NCBI GenBank assembly: GCA_038326615.1
Contig: JBBQKF010000028.1
Location: 1-31,296 of the forward strand
Reading direction: 5' to 3'
From: JBBQKF01 sp038326615
GTDB lineage: Bacteria; Bacillota; Clostridia; Saccharofermentanales; UBA5734
DNA: 31,296 nucleotides
Positions 16,234-25,399 of this stretch are shown here, piece by piece (position 1 is the first letter of the stretch; each line of letters starts with the position of its first letter). A program made the position numbers and the translations under genes. The notes under the pieces were generated by a model. That model did not search any database. It was not told where the DNA came from and saw nothing but the letters and a program-made list of their open reading frames with translations.

Positions 16234-17730
16234 ATGAGTAAATCAAAACACTTTACAGCAATCTTGTTAGCAATATTTTTCATAATTCCTGTTATGCTAT
16301 CAAGTTGCAATACTACTACAATCGATCAATCCTCTAATTCGAGCGACTTGAAGCCCGTTGAGCTTACATGGTATTTGATAGGAAGCGAATCAGATACAAA
16401 TAGTCCTGAGCATGAAGCAATCAACAAAATTGTCGAGTCAAAAATTAATGCAACAGTAAATTTTGTAACATTAGGCTATTCTTCTTTTAATCAAACAATG
16501 AATGTCAAGTTAGCCTCAGGCGAATATTTTGATTTGTGCTTTACATCAAATTGGAATAATGATTATTTCAGAAATGTTAGCCAAAATGCTTATATGAACC
16601 TTGATACACTATTACCAAAATATGCACCTAAAACTTATAAACAGGTTCCATCTTATATATGGGATGGTGTAAAGGTAAACAATAAGCTTTATGCAGTAAT
16701 TAATTATCAAATCACAGCAAGACAAGAAGGTTTCTGGATGAAAAAGGATTTGGTGCAAAAGTATAAGTTCGACACTTCAAAGGTCAAATCTTACAAAGAT
16801 TTAGTCCCCTTTTTACAGACAATCAAAGAAAATGAAAAAGGAGTAACACCCGCTCAGATAAAATTTGATGGAATGTGGCAGTTCGTAAACAAGGGCTATG
16901 GATTTGATAAAATTTTAGGTCCAGCTTATATAAACTTTAGTGACAAAACAGGGAAAATAGTTAATGTTTACGAGACTACAGAGTATCAAGATCTATGTCA
17001 GAATATGAGCGATTGGTACAAAAAGGGCTATATTCCATCTGATGCTCAACTCAATTACGACCCAGGCAAGGATATTGAAGCAGGAAAATTTGCCTGTGGT
17101 AACACGGGTACATTGAAACCTGGTGATGAAGAAGAGTTTAAGCTATCTCATGGTTTTGAAGTAACAGATGTTGCTTTCTCAGAACCTTTGCTTAACACAA
17201 CAGGATGCATTTCTTCTCTTACGGCTATAAGTGCAAAGTCAAAAAATCCTGAAAGAGCATTAATGCTTATAGATCTCATTAATAGTGATAAAGTTTTATA
17301 TGCGAATATTTGTTATGGAACCGAAGGAACTAATTGGTCAAAATCAAAAACCAACCCAAATAAAATTGATATTACAGAAGGTAATGATTATTGGAAACTT
17401 GATTGGGAAGTGGCAAGTATATTCAATTCCTATATTGACTCGCTTAAGCCTGACAATGTATTAGAAAGAACCAAGCAAATTAATGAAAATGCTAAGCGTT
17501 CTGTTGCTCTTGGATTTAATTTTAACCCTACTCCAATAAAGACTGAATTCGCCTCTTGTGAATCTGTTATAAGAGAATTTACTCCTTCATTAGAGCTTGG
17601 GTCATCAGGAGATAAATGGAAAACAAAATACTCACAATTTACTGAAAAACTAAAAATAGCAGGCGTTGATAAAATTATCACCGAAGTTCAAAAGCAATAT
17701 AATGAATGGAAAGTTGTTGTTAAAAAATAG
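16234..17730 (+). CDS. Extracellular solute-binding lipoprotein, LplA/DUF3502 type
   Basis: A 498-residue lipoprotein with a signal peptide and lipobox LSSC (Cys25 the lipidated residue). The mature part is a family-1 type solute-binding protein (ELTWYLIGSES at the start of the mature fold, RQEGFWMKKDL in the middle). The C-terminal ~130 residues resemble DUF3502 (GFNFNPTPIKTEF, then a C-terminal helix ending QYNEW), which marks LplA-like oligosaccharide binders. It is the substrate-capturing part of the importer formed with the two permeases upstream. The sugar is not predictable. Confidence 0.92.
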   Translation: MSKSKHFTAILLAIFFIIPVMLSSCNTTTIDQSSNSSDLKPVELTWYLIGSESDTNSPEHEAINKIVESKINATVNFVTLGYSSFNQTMNVKLASGEYFDLCFTSNWNNDYFRNVSQNAYMNLDTLLPKYAPKTYKQVPSYIWDGVKVNNKLYAVINYQITARQEGFWMKKDLVQKYKFDTSKVKSYKDLVPFLQTIKENEKGVTPAQIKFDGMWQFVNKGYGFDKILGPAYINFSDKTGKIVNVYETTEYQDLCQNMSDWYKKGYIPSDAQLNYDPGKDIEAGKFACGNTGTLKPGDEEEFKLSHGFEVTDVAFSEPLLNTTGCISSLTAISAKSKNPERALMLIDLINSDKVLYANICYGTEGTNWSKSKTNPNKIDITEGNDYWKLDWEVASIFNSYIDSLKPDNVLERTKQINENAKRSVALGFNFNPTPIKTEFASCESVIREFTPSLELGSSGDKWKTKYSQFTEKLKIAGVDKIITEVQKQYNEWKVVVKK

Positions 17731-17832
17731 TTTTTAAATCACTTAACGTCTATATTTAGCTTATAGTGCTGTGTAACATATTAAATTATTAATATTAAGA
17801 CGAGAATAATTTTTTTAAAAAAAGGAGGCGGA

Positions 17833-17904
17833 TTGAGATATACTCTGGATTTATTGATTGAAGACGACGGAGTTTTGCGGAAAATAAGCTGTCGTCATAA
17901 ATAA
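17833..17904 (+). CDS. Possible 23-residue leader peptide
   Basis: A TTG-started frame sits four bases after a very strong AAAGGAGG, between the binding-protein gene and the triple-repeat gene. It overlaps an inverted repeat GACGAC/GTCGTC (from about 17863 to 17896) that could form a hairpin. Either a leader or a chance site near a structured RNA is possible. Confidence 0.25.
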   Translation: MRYTLDLLIEDDGVLRKISCRHK

Positions 17905-17971
17905 GATTTAGATGTTACACATATTAGCTGTTTGTTAGAAATAATTCAAAAAATGAAAGGATATTACGATT

Positions 17972-19885
17972 ATGAAAAAAATGACATTAAAAACTCTTAG
18001 CTTAATCACACTCTTAACAGTTCTGTTTACCTGTGTTTCCTTTTCAATTACATCCGGCGCCGTTACCGAACCAGCACCAACAATTGTTGACCTTAGTCAA
18101 TATTTGAAGGATGCAAGCAACTGGAATCCTGACTCAACACTTCTTAATGGAAATCTTATTGTTCCAAATAATTGGTTTGCTTGTTCATATCTCATAAACA
18201 AGACATTCAAAGATGAGCTTTTGCAATTTGATTACAAAACAACTTCAATGGATGATGGTGCTTGGCCTTCATTTGCAATGAGATACACTGGTGACCCTGA
18301 CAAAGTTGTGGGTGATGCCACAAACACAACTAATAATTGCTATCTTATTGTTGTAAAAAAGGCAACAATTGAAATTCAAAAGTGGATAAACAATGTATCA
18401 ACTTTGATGAGCACAATTCCAAACAACACCAAAGCTGATGGCACAGGAACTCCCTTTATTGACAAAAACGTTGCATACCTAATGCAAGTTGGTGTTGTTG
18501 ATACAGCAGCAGGTGCAAATATTCAAATGATTGTAAACAATACAAAAGTCGTTGATTATATTGACGCTGCAAAATCTGTTGACGTAGCTGGAAAATTTCT
18601 TTTCTATGGAGTTGTAAATCCTGTAATTATTATGCCTTCTATACAAACAAATGCAAACGCTCTTAAAGATCAGACAATTGTTGATATTCGTTCATATCTA
18701 CAGGACAAAACTAAATGGAATGATGACTCCGACGTTACAAACGGTGTTTTGACTGTTCCGACAGGATGGTTTAGTACTTCCTATTTAAAAACAGGCTCTT
18801 TTAAAAATGAAATTCTTCAAATGAATTATAAAACAGAAATAAAACCTGGCGATTGGCCTTCAATTCAAATTCGTTATAGCGGTGGAGATCCTGGAGAGTT
18901 TATTGCTGGCAGTACAGCAAGCACTTATTTAATTGTTATCAAAGAAAAACAAATAGAATTACAGAAATTCATTGCGGGTGTTCCAAGTGTGTTGGCGATA
19001 TTACCTAACAGTAGTATTACTTCAAATTCACAAAATCTAATACAAGTCGGAGCTTACGATACAACAGGCGGCGTAAATGTTGTCATGAATGTAAACGGAA
19101 CAAATGTTATAAGCTATCTTGATACAGTTTCTCCAATTACAACAGCAGGCAACTTTGTTTTCTTTGGGGTAGAGAAACCAGTTATTATTTCAAGTGGTAA
19201 CAATGCTAATGCAGATGAATTAAAAAACTTGAATCTTGTTAACATCAATTCACTGCTGACAGCTCAAAGCAGTTGGAATTCTGACACACCTGTAATAAGT
19301 GGTGTTGCAACTGTACAGCCTGGCTGGATAACACCAGCATTCATCCAAAACCCTAATTTCGGAAGAGACGACATCCTTCAGTTTAATATGCAGACAGTTT
19401 TGAAAGATGGTTCTTGGCCTGCAATATGTATAAGATACAGTGGTGATGATGCAAATACATTTATCGCAGGAAGCAAAGCGAGTTGTTATTTGATAGTTGT
19501 TAAATTAAACACTATTGAAATTCAAAAATTTGTTGCGGGTGTTGGTACAGTCATGTGCATTATTCCAAACAGTGGCATAATTAAATCTGATACGAAACAA
19601 CTAATTCAAGTAGGTGCACACGATGTTACTAGCGGTGTTGATATTGTTATGAATGTGGATGGTAAAAACGTCGTAAGTTATATTGACACAGCTAAGTCAA
19701 TTGATACTGCAGGCAATTTTGTGTTTTACGGTGTAGACCAAGCAATAATGCTGAGCGGAGTTACTGTAAACACAGAAAATCCAAAAACAGACGATGACTC
19801 AGCATTACCTTTTGCATTAATAATTATTGCAGTTGTTTCTTTGGCAATAGTCTTAAAAGTGAAAAAATCCGAATTAGTCAGATAA
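17972..19885 (+). CDS. Anchored surface protein with three repeated binding-type domains
   Basis: A 637-residue protein: signal peptide (about 1-29), three homologous repeats at roughly 37-221, 236-407 and 421-596, and a membrane anchor at 611-629 followed by KVKKSELVR. Each repeat shares (V/I)D(L/I)xxYL...W, WF.(T/C)SYL, LQF.YKT, WPS..(I/M)RY(T/S)G, YLIV.K...IE(I/L)QK, IPN, (I/M)QVG..DT and G.F.F(Y/F)GV. The pattern of strands suggests a concanavalin-like or carbohydrate-binding sandwich, but I recognise no named family. Before the anchor is NPKTDDD, reminiscent of a sortase signal without its Gly. It follows the importer genes, so capture of a glycan at the cell surface is plausible. Confidence 0.85.
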   Translation: MKKMTLKTLSLITLLTVLFTCVSFSITSGAVTEPAPTIVDLSQYLKDASNWNPDSTLLNGNLIVPNNWFACSYLINKTFKDELLQFDYKTTSMDDGAWPSFAMRYTGDPDKVVGDATNTTNNCYLIVVKKATIEIQKWINNVSTLMSTIPNNTKADGTGTPFIDKNVAYLMQVGVVDTAAGANIQMIVNNTKVVDYIDAAKSVDVAGKFLFYGVVNPVIIMPSIQTNANALKDQTIVDIRSYLQDKTKWNDDSDVTNGVLTVPTGWFSTSYLKTGSFKNEILQMNYKTEIKPGDWPSIQIRYSGGDPGEFIAGSTASTYLIVIKEKQIELQKFIAGVPSVLAILPNSSITSNSQNLIQVGAYDTTGGVNVVMNVNGTNVISYLDTVSPITTAGNFVFFGVEKPVIISSGNNANADELKNLNLVNINSLLTAQSSWNSDTPVISGVATVQPGWITPAFIQNPNFGRDDILQFNMQTVLKDGSWPAICIRYSGDDANTFIAGSKASCYLIVVKLNTIEIQKFVAGVGTVMCIIPNSGIIKSDTKQLIQVGAHDVTSGVDIVMNVDGKNVVSYIDTAKSIDTAGNFVFYGVDQAIMLSGVTVNTENPKTDDDSALPFALIIIAVVSLAIVLKVKKSELVR

Positions 19886-19964
19886 TACAGGCATATAAAA
19901 ATTTTGTTAGCTTAAGCGATATAGACTTAGTAATGCATAAAATTAGTTAATCGTAGCAAAAAAG

Positions 19965-20018
19965 TTTTAAAGCCTGCATTCAAGTGAACATAATGCAAAA
20001 CAAGTGCAGGCTTTAAAA
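19965..20018 (+). terminator. Strong hairpin terminator
   Basis: Perfect 14-base arms (TTTTAAAGCCTGCA at 19965-19978 and TGCAGGCTTTAAAA at 20005-20018) enclose a 26-base loop. The arms end in A/T runs, so it could stop transcription either way. It separates the importer/triple-repeat genes from the beta-helix gene. Confidence 0.75.
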
Positions 20019-20073
20019 TAATAACTTGGTTACTATTTTTGAAAAAAGTGTTCCTTTAGAAAGGCGGGATATT

Positions 20074-22185
20074 ATGAAGTTCAAATATCTATTTAAAATC
20101 TTACCATTGCTCTTGATATTTGGGTTGTTATTATGTGGATGTAACTCTGCAAGTAATATAAATTCAGTTATGGTGTCAAGCACATTAGTCATCTCAAGTA
20201 ATATTACTTCAAGCTTATTATCCCAAACTTCATCAAGCGGGTTAATTGTATCTTCAAACATTAGTCCAACGGTTATTAGTAGCTCCAATACTGTAACTTC
20301 TAAACCTATATCATCCAAACCTGCAAGTTCTTCTTATCAGAGAATTGAAACAGATATCAATGTTATTAATCATTATAATCAGCTTATTAAAGGTAAAACT
20401 ATTGCTGGTAATAATGTGCAAAAAGCATTTGTAGTCGCAACATATGGAGATGATACAACAGGTGACGGTTCAATTAACAAACCTTTTAAAACTGTTTATA
20501 AGGCTCGTGATGCAGTAAGAGCTTATTTAAGTAAAAATAACCTTACAGGTGATGTTATTGTATATATCCGCAAGGGAACATATTTTCTTGACAAAACATT
20601 TCAATTGCTGAATTCAGACTCTGGTAAAAACGGCAAGAATGTTGTATATACGACATTTGGTGCTGAAAATGTCACATTAAGCGGCGGAATATCAGTTAAA
20701 GGGTGGTCTAAAAAATCTGGCAAAAATTATTATAAGGCAAACATAAGTGGGATAGATTACATTCGTCAGCTATATATAGATGGTCAAAGAATGAAGATTG
20801 CATCCACTGAAAATCCTATTAAAGGTGTAGGTTGGTACGACGATGCAAACACAAGTGAACGCAAGGACGGTTTTAAATGCAATTCAGGCGATGTGCCAAA
20901 CCTTGCAAATCCAGCGGATGCTGAGCTGCATTGGCAGGTTCAGTGGAGAGACTTTTTCAGCCCTGTAGATCATTTGGCTGATGTAGGAAACGGACACACT
21001 GCTATTGCTATGAAACAGCCAACTTTCGGTAGTGCTGTTAATATTCTTACAAATCCATCAGTGCCTTTTGACGTTAAGTTTACAATTGTAAACGATATAA
21101 GTTTATTAGATCAACCGGGAGAATGGTATTACAACAGGAAAGAAAAAACCATTTATTATTTACCGCTTTCTGGACAGGACATGAATAAGGTTTCTGCAAT
21201 TGTTCCAAAAACAGACCAGCTTCTAGATATTAGGGGCAGTGGGTTTTCAAATAAAATTCAAAATATTTATATTGCAAATATTAATTTTGCATATTCTTCA
21301 TGGACAGAACCTTCGAAAGACGGTTGGTTTGGGTATCAATCAGACTGCGTAATAGCACCTTCAAACAATCTTCCTGCAGACTCATTAACTTTTGGTACAA
21401 TTCAAGTTTCGTCAGCTAATAACATAAACTTTATAAGAAATACATTTAAACACATAGGTTCGGCTGCTATGAATTTGATTGAGGGAGTTTATAATTCTAA
21501 TATTACTGGAAATGTATTTCAGGATATTTCTGCAACAGGAATTACGATTGGCACTATAAATGATTATAGAGAAAATGACGACTATCAAGTTTGCAGAAAT
21601 AATACAATTAGCAATAATGTTATCAATAAAATTGGTGCCGAATACTTTGGCGCTTGCGGAATTCAAGCTTTTTATGTTGAGTCGCTTAATATTAACCATA
21701 ACGATGTTTCAAATACACCCTATACAGGTATTGCAGTCGGCTGGATGAAGGATACAGCATTATGTAAAAACAACTCAATAACAAATAACAGAATATATGA
21801 TGTTGTTAAAGTAAATTGGGACGGTGGAGGCATATATACTTTTAGCCCCCAACCAGGTTCAGTATGTTCTAACAATTATATTAAGGATGTTCACAATAAC
21901 TTTGCTGGGTTGTATTTTGATGAGAGAACCTCAGGCTATACATCTGAAAACAACGTAATAGAAAACGCACCAAACTGGCTATATATTTGGACTAATTCCA
22001 TAAACAACATTATTATAAGAAACAATTATACAAATACAAGCACTTTTATAAACAAAGGAACTAATATTACAATAGAGAATACGTCAATGGTTTTTAATGG
22101 AAACTGGCCACAAGCAGCAAAAAGCATAATGGACAATTCAGGACTAACTTCAAGTTACTCAGATCTGCAAAGTCATATACAGTAA
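20074..22185 (+). CDS. Beta-helix lipoprotein, GH141/GH120-like
   Basis: A 703-residue lipoprotein. The signal peptide ends with lipobox LCGC (Cys23), followed by a Ser/Thr-rich linker to about residue 85. Then comes the opening typical of right-handed beta-helix glycoside hydrolases such as GH141: FVVATYGDDTTGDGSINKPF with KTVYKARDAVR, IRKGTYFL, LSGGISVKGW and RQLYIDGQRMKIAS. Asn-rich turns (NNIN, NNVIN, NNRIYDV, NNYIKD) mark the helix coils in the C-terminal half. GH141 members include alpha-fucosidase and xylanase; the activity here is not known. ATG 20074 is seven bases after AAGGCGG; an upstream frame start (20026) has no site. It probably trims glycan on the cell surface. Confidence 0.8.
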   Translation: MKFKYLFKILPLLLIFGLLLCGCNSASNINSVMVSSTLVISSNITSSLLSQTSSSGLIVSSNISPTVISSSNTVTSKPISSKPASSSYQRIETDINVINHYNQLIKGKTIAGNNVQKAFVVATYGDDTTGDGSINKPFKTVYKARDAVRAYLSKNNLTGDVIVYIRKGTYFLDKTFQLLNSDSGKNGKNVVYTTFGAENVTLSGGISVKGWSKKSGKNYYKANISGIDYIRQLYIDGQRMKIASTENPIKGVGWYDDANTSERKDGFKCNSGDVPNLANPADAELHWQVQWRDFFSPVDHLADVGNGHTAIAMKQPTFGSAVNILTNPSVPFDVKFTIVNDISLLDQPGEWYYNRKEKTIYYLPLSGQDMNKVSAIVPKTDQLLDIRGSGFSNKIQNIYIANINFAYSSWTEPSKDGWFGYQSDCVIAPSNNLPADSLTFGTIQVSSANNINFIRNTFKHIGSAAMNLIEGVYNSNITGNVFQDISATGITIGTINDYRENDDYQVCRNNTISNNVINKIGAEYFGACGIQAFYVESLNINHNDVSNTPYTGIAVGWMKDTALCKNNSITNNRIYDVVKVNWDGGGIYTFSPQPGSVCSNNYIKDVHNNFAGLYFDERTSGYTSENNVIENAPNWLYIWTNSINNIIIRNNYTNTSTFINKGTNITIENTSMVFNGNWPQAAKSIMDNSGLTSSYSDLQSHIQ

Positions 22186-22222
22186 TAAATTTTTAAATTT
22201 TTATTTTACGAGGAGGATTTAT

Positions 22223-23200
22223 ATGAAAAAATTAACAAGCACTTTTTTAAGCATACTGATAGTATTATTCAGCTTTTCATCATCATTGATTGCAAGTGCT
22301 GAATCAAATCAATTACAAATTGACCTTACCCGTTATTTTAATTGTGATGCATTTGCATCAAACGCAAACGCAACGGATGGTGACTTTGATAACAACGCAC
22401 TCACAATAGTTTCAGATGGCTTTCCTTCCCCAATTGTATTTGCTGGTGTGACATATAAATTGGGACCTATTTCAACAGATAAGGCAAACAATGCTGTTAA
22501 GGCAAAATCACCTGCAATTACAATAGCAATTCCTACTGGGCATTATAAGCAGTTACTTTTATTAAGTAGTGCATCAAATGGTAATAAGACCAATGTACCA
22601 TTTAAGGTTACATATTCAGATAATTCTTCAAAAGATGTCACTTTAAATATAAACGACTGGTGCAACGCAGGTCCTAGTGATGCTGTTAATAATGCAAAAA
22701 GACATATTTGGGTCGCCGATGGTCAACCATTTGTTGTTGACCCCAGTCATACAGTTTATATTCATCAGTTTAGTATAGATCTTGACAGTGCTAAGCAAGT
22801 AAGCGGTTTAGTATTACCAGTTAACAACAATATTAAAATATTTGCTGTGACTTTGATTGTTGATCCTAATCCACCTGCTGCCAGTGCAACAACGTCAAAA
22901 GTTACATCTACAACCACCTCAAAGGCTACAAGTTCTGTAGCTTCTAAAGCTGTAAGCTCTGAAGTTTCAACTAGTTCTAGCTCATCTGTAAGCAGTGCCG
23001 CAGCAAGCAGTATAGAAGTTTCAAGTTCAGCATCAACTGTAAGTAGTGAAACATCAAGTATATCGTCTTCAAGTGATACAAAAGAAGAAGCACCTCCTGC
23101 CGGACCGAATATTCCTTTGATAGTAATATTAGCACTTGTTGCTCTTGGAATAATAGGCGCTGTAGTTTTTTTAGTAATGAAAAAAAGAAATAATAAATAA
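22223..23200 (+). CDS. Anchored surface protein with CBM-like domain
   Basis: A 325-residue protein: signal peptide to about residue 26 (IASAES), one ~190-residue domain, a long Ser/Thr/Ala linker, then a membrane segment (about 298-318) ending KKRNNK. The domain (IDLTRYFNCDAFAS, DGDFDNNALTIVSDGFP, VTYKLGP, NDWC) resembles the binding-type domains attached to some bacterial glycosidases, in which a GDFD...AL motif precedes a jelly-roll fold. It has no enzyme residues I can identify. GAGGAGG precedes the ATG by six bases. Its position between the beta-helix lipoprotein and GH42 suggests glycan binding at the surface. Confidence 0.8.
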   Translation: MKKLTSTFLSILIVLFSFSSSLIASAESNQLQIDLTRYFNCDAFASNANATDGDFDNNALTIVSDGFPSPIVFAGVTYKLGPISTDKANNAVKAKSPAITIAIPTGHYKQLLLLSSASNGNKTNVPFKVTYSDNSSKDVTLNINDWCNAGPSDAVNNAKRHIWVADGQPFVVDPSHTVYIHQFSIDLDSAKQVSGLVLPVNNNIKIFAVTLIVDPNPPAASATTSKVTSTTTSKATSSVASKAVSSEVSTSSSSSVSSAAASSIEVSSSASTVSSETSSISSSSDTKEEAPPAGPNIPLIVILALVALGIIGAVVFLVMKKRNNK

Positions 23201-23223
23201 TTGAGTAATATGAATTAATTTTG

Positions 23224-23263
23224 TGCCCCAGTTTATACGCTTATGGGCTGACAAACTGTGGCA
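23224..23263. terminator. Imperfect inverted repeat, possible attenuator
   Basis: Arms TGCCCCAGTTT and AAACTGTGGCA pair at ten of eleven positions around an 18-base loop. No T-run follows directly, so it may protect the upstream transcript or attenuate transcription into the GH42 gene rather than terminate fully. Confidence 0.5.
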
Positions 23264-23296
23264 TATAATCTAAAAATATTTTAAGGAGAACTAACA

Positions 23297-25384
23297 GTGA
23301 TTAATGCAATTCAATATTACAGACCACCGTTTCCAGATTCTTTGCATTGGAATGAAGATGTTGTAAAAATTAAACAACTTAACTTTAATGCTATACAGAT
23401 CTGGGTTGTTTGGGCATGGGTTGAATCGCAACAGGGCGTATTTGACTTTTCAGATTATGATGAGTTAATTGGTCTTGCACATAAAAACGGGTTAAAGGTC
23501 ATTTTAAGCACGATCGCTGAAATTCAGCCATACTGGATTCATAGAGTTTTCCCTGACTCATTTATGAAGGACAGCTCTGGAAATATTATATTATCCTCTA
23601 ATAGACATGAAATGCACCAAGGCTTAACGCCTGGTGGTTGTTTTGATAATCCCGATATAATAAGTTCTATCGAGAAATTTCTAATAAATACAGCACAAAG
23701 ATATAGCAGTCATCCTGCTATAATCGCCTGGGATTGCTGGAATGAGTTGAGATGGCAGGTGCAAGCAGATGGTCTTGTTTGCAGCTGTGAATATACTCTA
23801 AAGAAATTCAGACAATGGTTAACCAATAAATATGTAGATTTAAATGGAATAAACAATGCATGGAAAAGAAGATACAGTAATATTGAGGATATTTTTCCGC
23901 CAAAATGCTCAGGACGCACTTATACTGAAGCCATGGAATTTCAAAGATTTATTGCTTTCAAATGTGCAGAACATTTAAGGTTTAGATATAATACAATCAA
24001 AAGCATAGACAAAAACCACACTATTACAGCACACGGACATTTACCGAGTATATGGCAACAAGGAGATGACAAGGTATATATGGAGTATGCCTTAATGCGT
24101 GGTAACGACTGGAGCATGGCAGATGAAGTTGACACTCTAGGATGTTCATATTTCCCGGAAAACGAAGCTGAAATAGACTTTTGCATTAAGTTGGAATGCA
24201 ACCGATCTGCAGTACAAGGCAAGCCTCTTTGGATTAGTGAGCTTTTAGCTGGTTCTGGCGGTAGTATTTTTGGCGGCATGCCACCATATTCAGCAAATCA
24301 GCAACAGCGCTACTTTTGGAATGGAATTGCAAGAGGAGCAAAAGCTATAATTTACTGGACATGGCGTGATGAGGTTTTCGGTCCAGAGGCAGGATGCTAT
24401 GGATTAAATGGTAGTGATGATTTAGCTCCTGAGAGGCTTGAAGCAGTTAAAGAAAGTGGCAGAATATTAAGTGAAAGAGAAAAGCTCTTTGATGAATACA
24501 AACCAGATAAGGCTGAGATAGCGGTGATTTTTGAACCAGACAACCACTATTTGGAATGGGCAAGGTTTGGGTTTTCGGACTATTCTAAAAACAGTATTGC
24601 CGGCTATTTAAGTCTAATAGAGCGTTGTGGTTTCGGCTTTGATGTACTTGAAACAAATCATCTGAGCAATTTAAATAGTTACAAGATTATTGTTCTCCCC
24701 ATACCGTTGATAATAAACTCAGAATTAAATAGAAAGCTCACAGAATATGTGGAAAACGGCGGTATTATTTGGGTAGAGGGCGAGCTTGATACATTTTCTG
24801 GTATGGGTTTTTACAATTATTCAGGCGATGAAAGAAGCTTTGCAGAAAAACTTAATATTATTGCAAGCAGACTAAAGAACTATGAAAATAAGGTAATACC
24901 TGTAACATATAATTACAGGGAGTATAAATTATTGTCGTCTGTAGGAATGCAAACTTTCAAGGGTTTTAAAGGAGAATGCTTGTCAAAAGACGAGAGCGGA
25001 AACCCTATTTTTATTAAAATAAAGCATAAAAAAGGCTTTGTTTTTTGTGCGGGTTCGTTTTTTGGTATGAGTTATTTAAAAAATCCATACACAGATTTAG
25101 AACAATTTTTTAAAAGTGTTTTAGATGAAGCGGACTGCAAAAAATACTTTGATGTGTCTGAAAGTTGTGACATACAATTTAAAAGCGGTATTTCTCAAGG
25201 CATCAGACTATTATTTGTAATAAATAACGGTATCGAAAAAAATATCACTATAAAATCAGAGTTTTTTGAAAATTGCAAAGAAATTCTTGAGATTTCTAGC
25301 AACAAAATTTTGGGGAAAACTTCAGAAGATACTATAAGATTTGATATAAAAGAAGGTAGCTATAAAATTTTACAAATAAATTAA
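23297..25384 (+). CDS. GH42-family beta-galactosidase-like enzyme
   Basis: A 695-residue protein without a signal peptide, hence cytoplasmic. The (beta/alpha)8 domain opens with YYRPPFPDSLHWNEDVVKIK and contains the acid/base motif WDCWNE (Glu150) and the nucleophile in PLWISELLAGSG (Glu315). A Rossmann-like trimerisation domain and a C-terminal strand domain follow, as in GH42. The start is GTG 23297, about nine bases after AAGGAGA. The sugar could be a beta-galactoside or alpha-L-arabinopyranoside; some family members differ, so substrate is left open. It begins the intracellular enzyme set that continues with the two oxidoreductases. Confidence 0.9.
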   Translation: MINAIQYYRPPFPDSLHWNEDVVKIKQLNFNAIQIWVVWAWVESQQGVFDFSDYDELIGLAHKNGLKVILSTIAEIQPYWIHRVFPDSFMKDSSGNIILSSNRHEMHQGLTPGGCFDNPDIISSIEKFLINTAQRYSSHPAIIAWDCWNELRWQVQADGLVCSCEYTLKKFRQWLTNKYVDLNGINNAWKRRYSNIEDIFPPKCSGRTYTEAMEFQRFIAFKCAEHLRFRYNTIKSIDKNHTITAHGHLPSIWQQGDDKVYMEYALMRGNDWSMADEVDTLGCSYFPENEAEIDFCIKLECNRSAVQGKPLWISELLAGSGGSIFGGMPPYSANQQQRYFWNGIARGAKAIIYWTWRDEVFGPEAGCYGLNGSDDLAPERLEAVKESGRILSEREKLFDEYKPDKAEIAVIFEPDNHYLEWARFGFSDYSKNSIAGYLSLIERCGFGFDVLETNHLSNLNSYKIIVLPIPLIINSELNRKLTEYVENGGIIWVEGELDTFSGMGFYNYSGDERSFAEKLNIIASRLKNYENKVIPVTYNYREYKLLSSVGMQTFKGFKGECLSKDESGNPIFIKIKHKKGFVFCAGSFFGMSYLKNPYTDLEQFFKSVLDEADCKKYFDVSESCDIQFKSGISQGIRLLFVINNGIEKNITIKSEFFENCKEILEISSNKILGKTSEDTIRFDIKEGSYKILQIN

Positions 25385-25399
25385 TGGGGAGCGTTAGTA

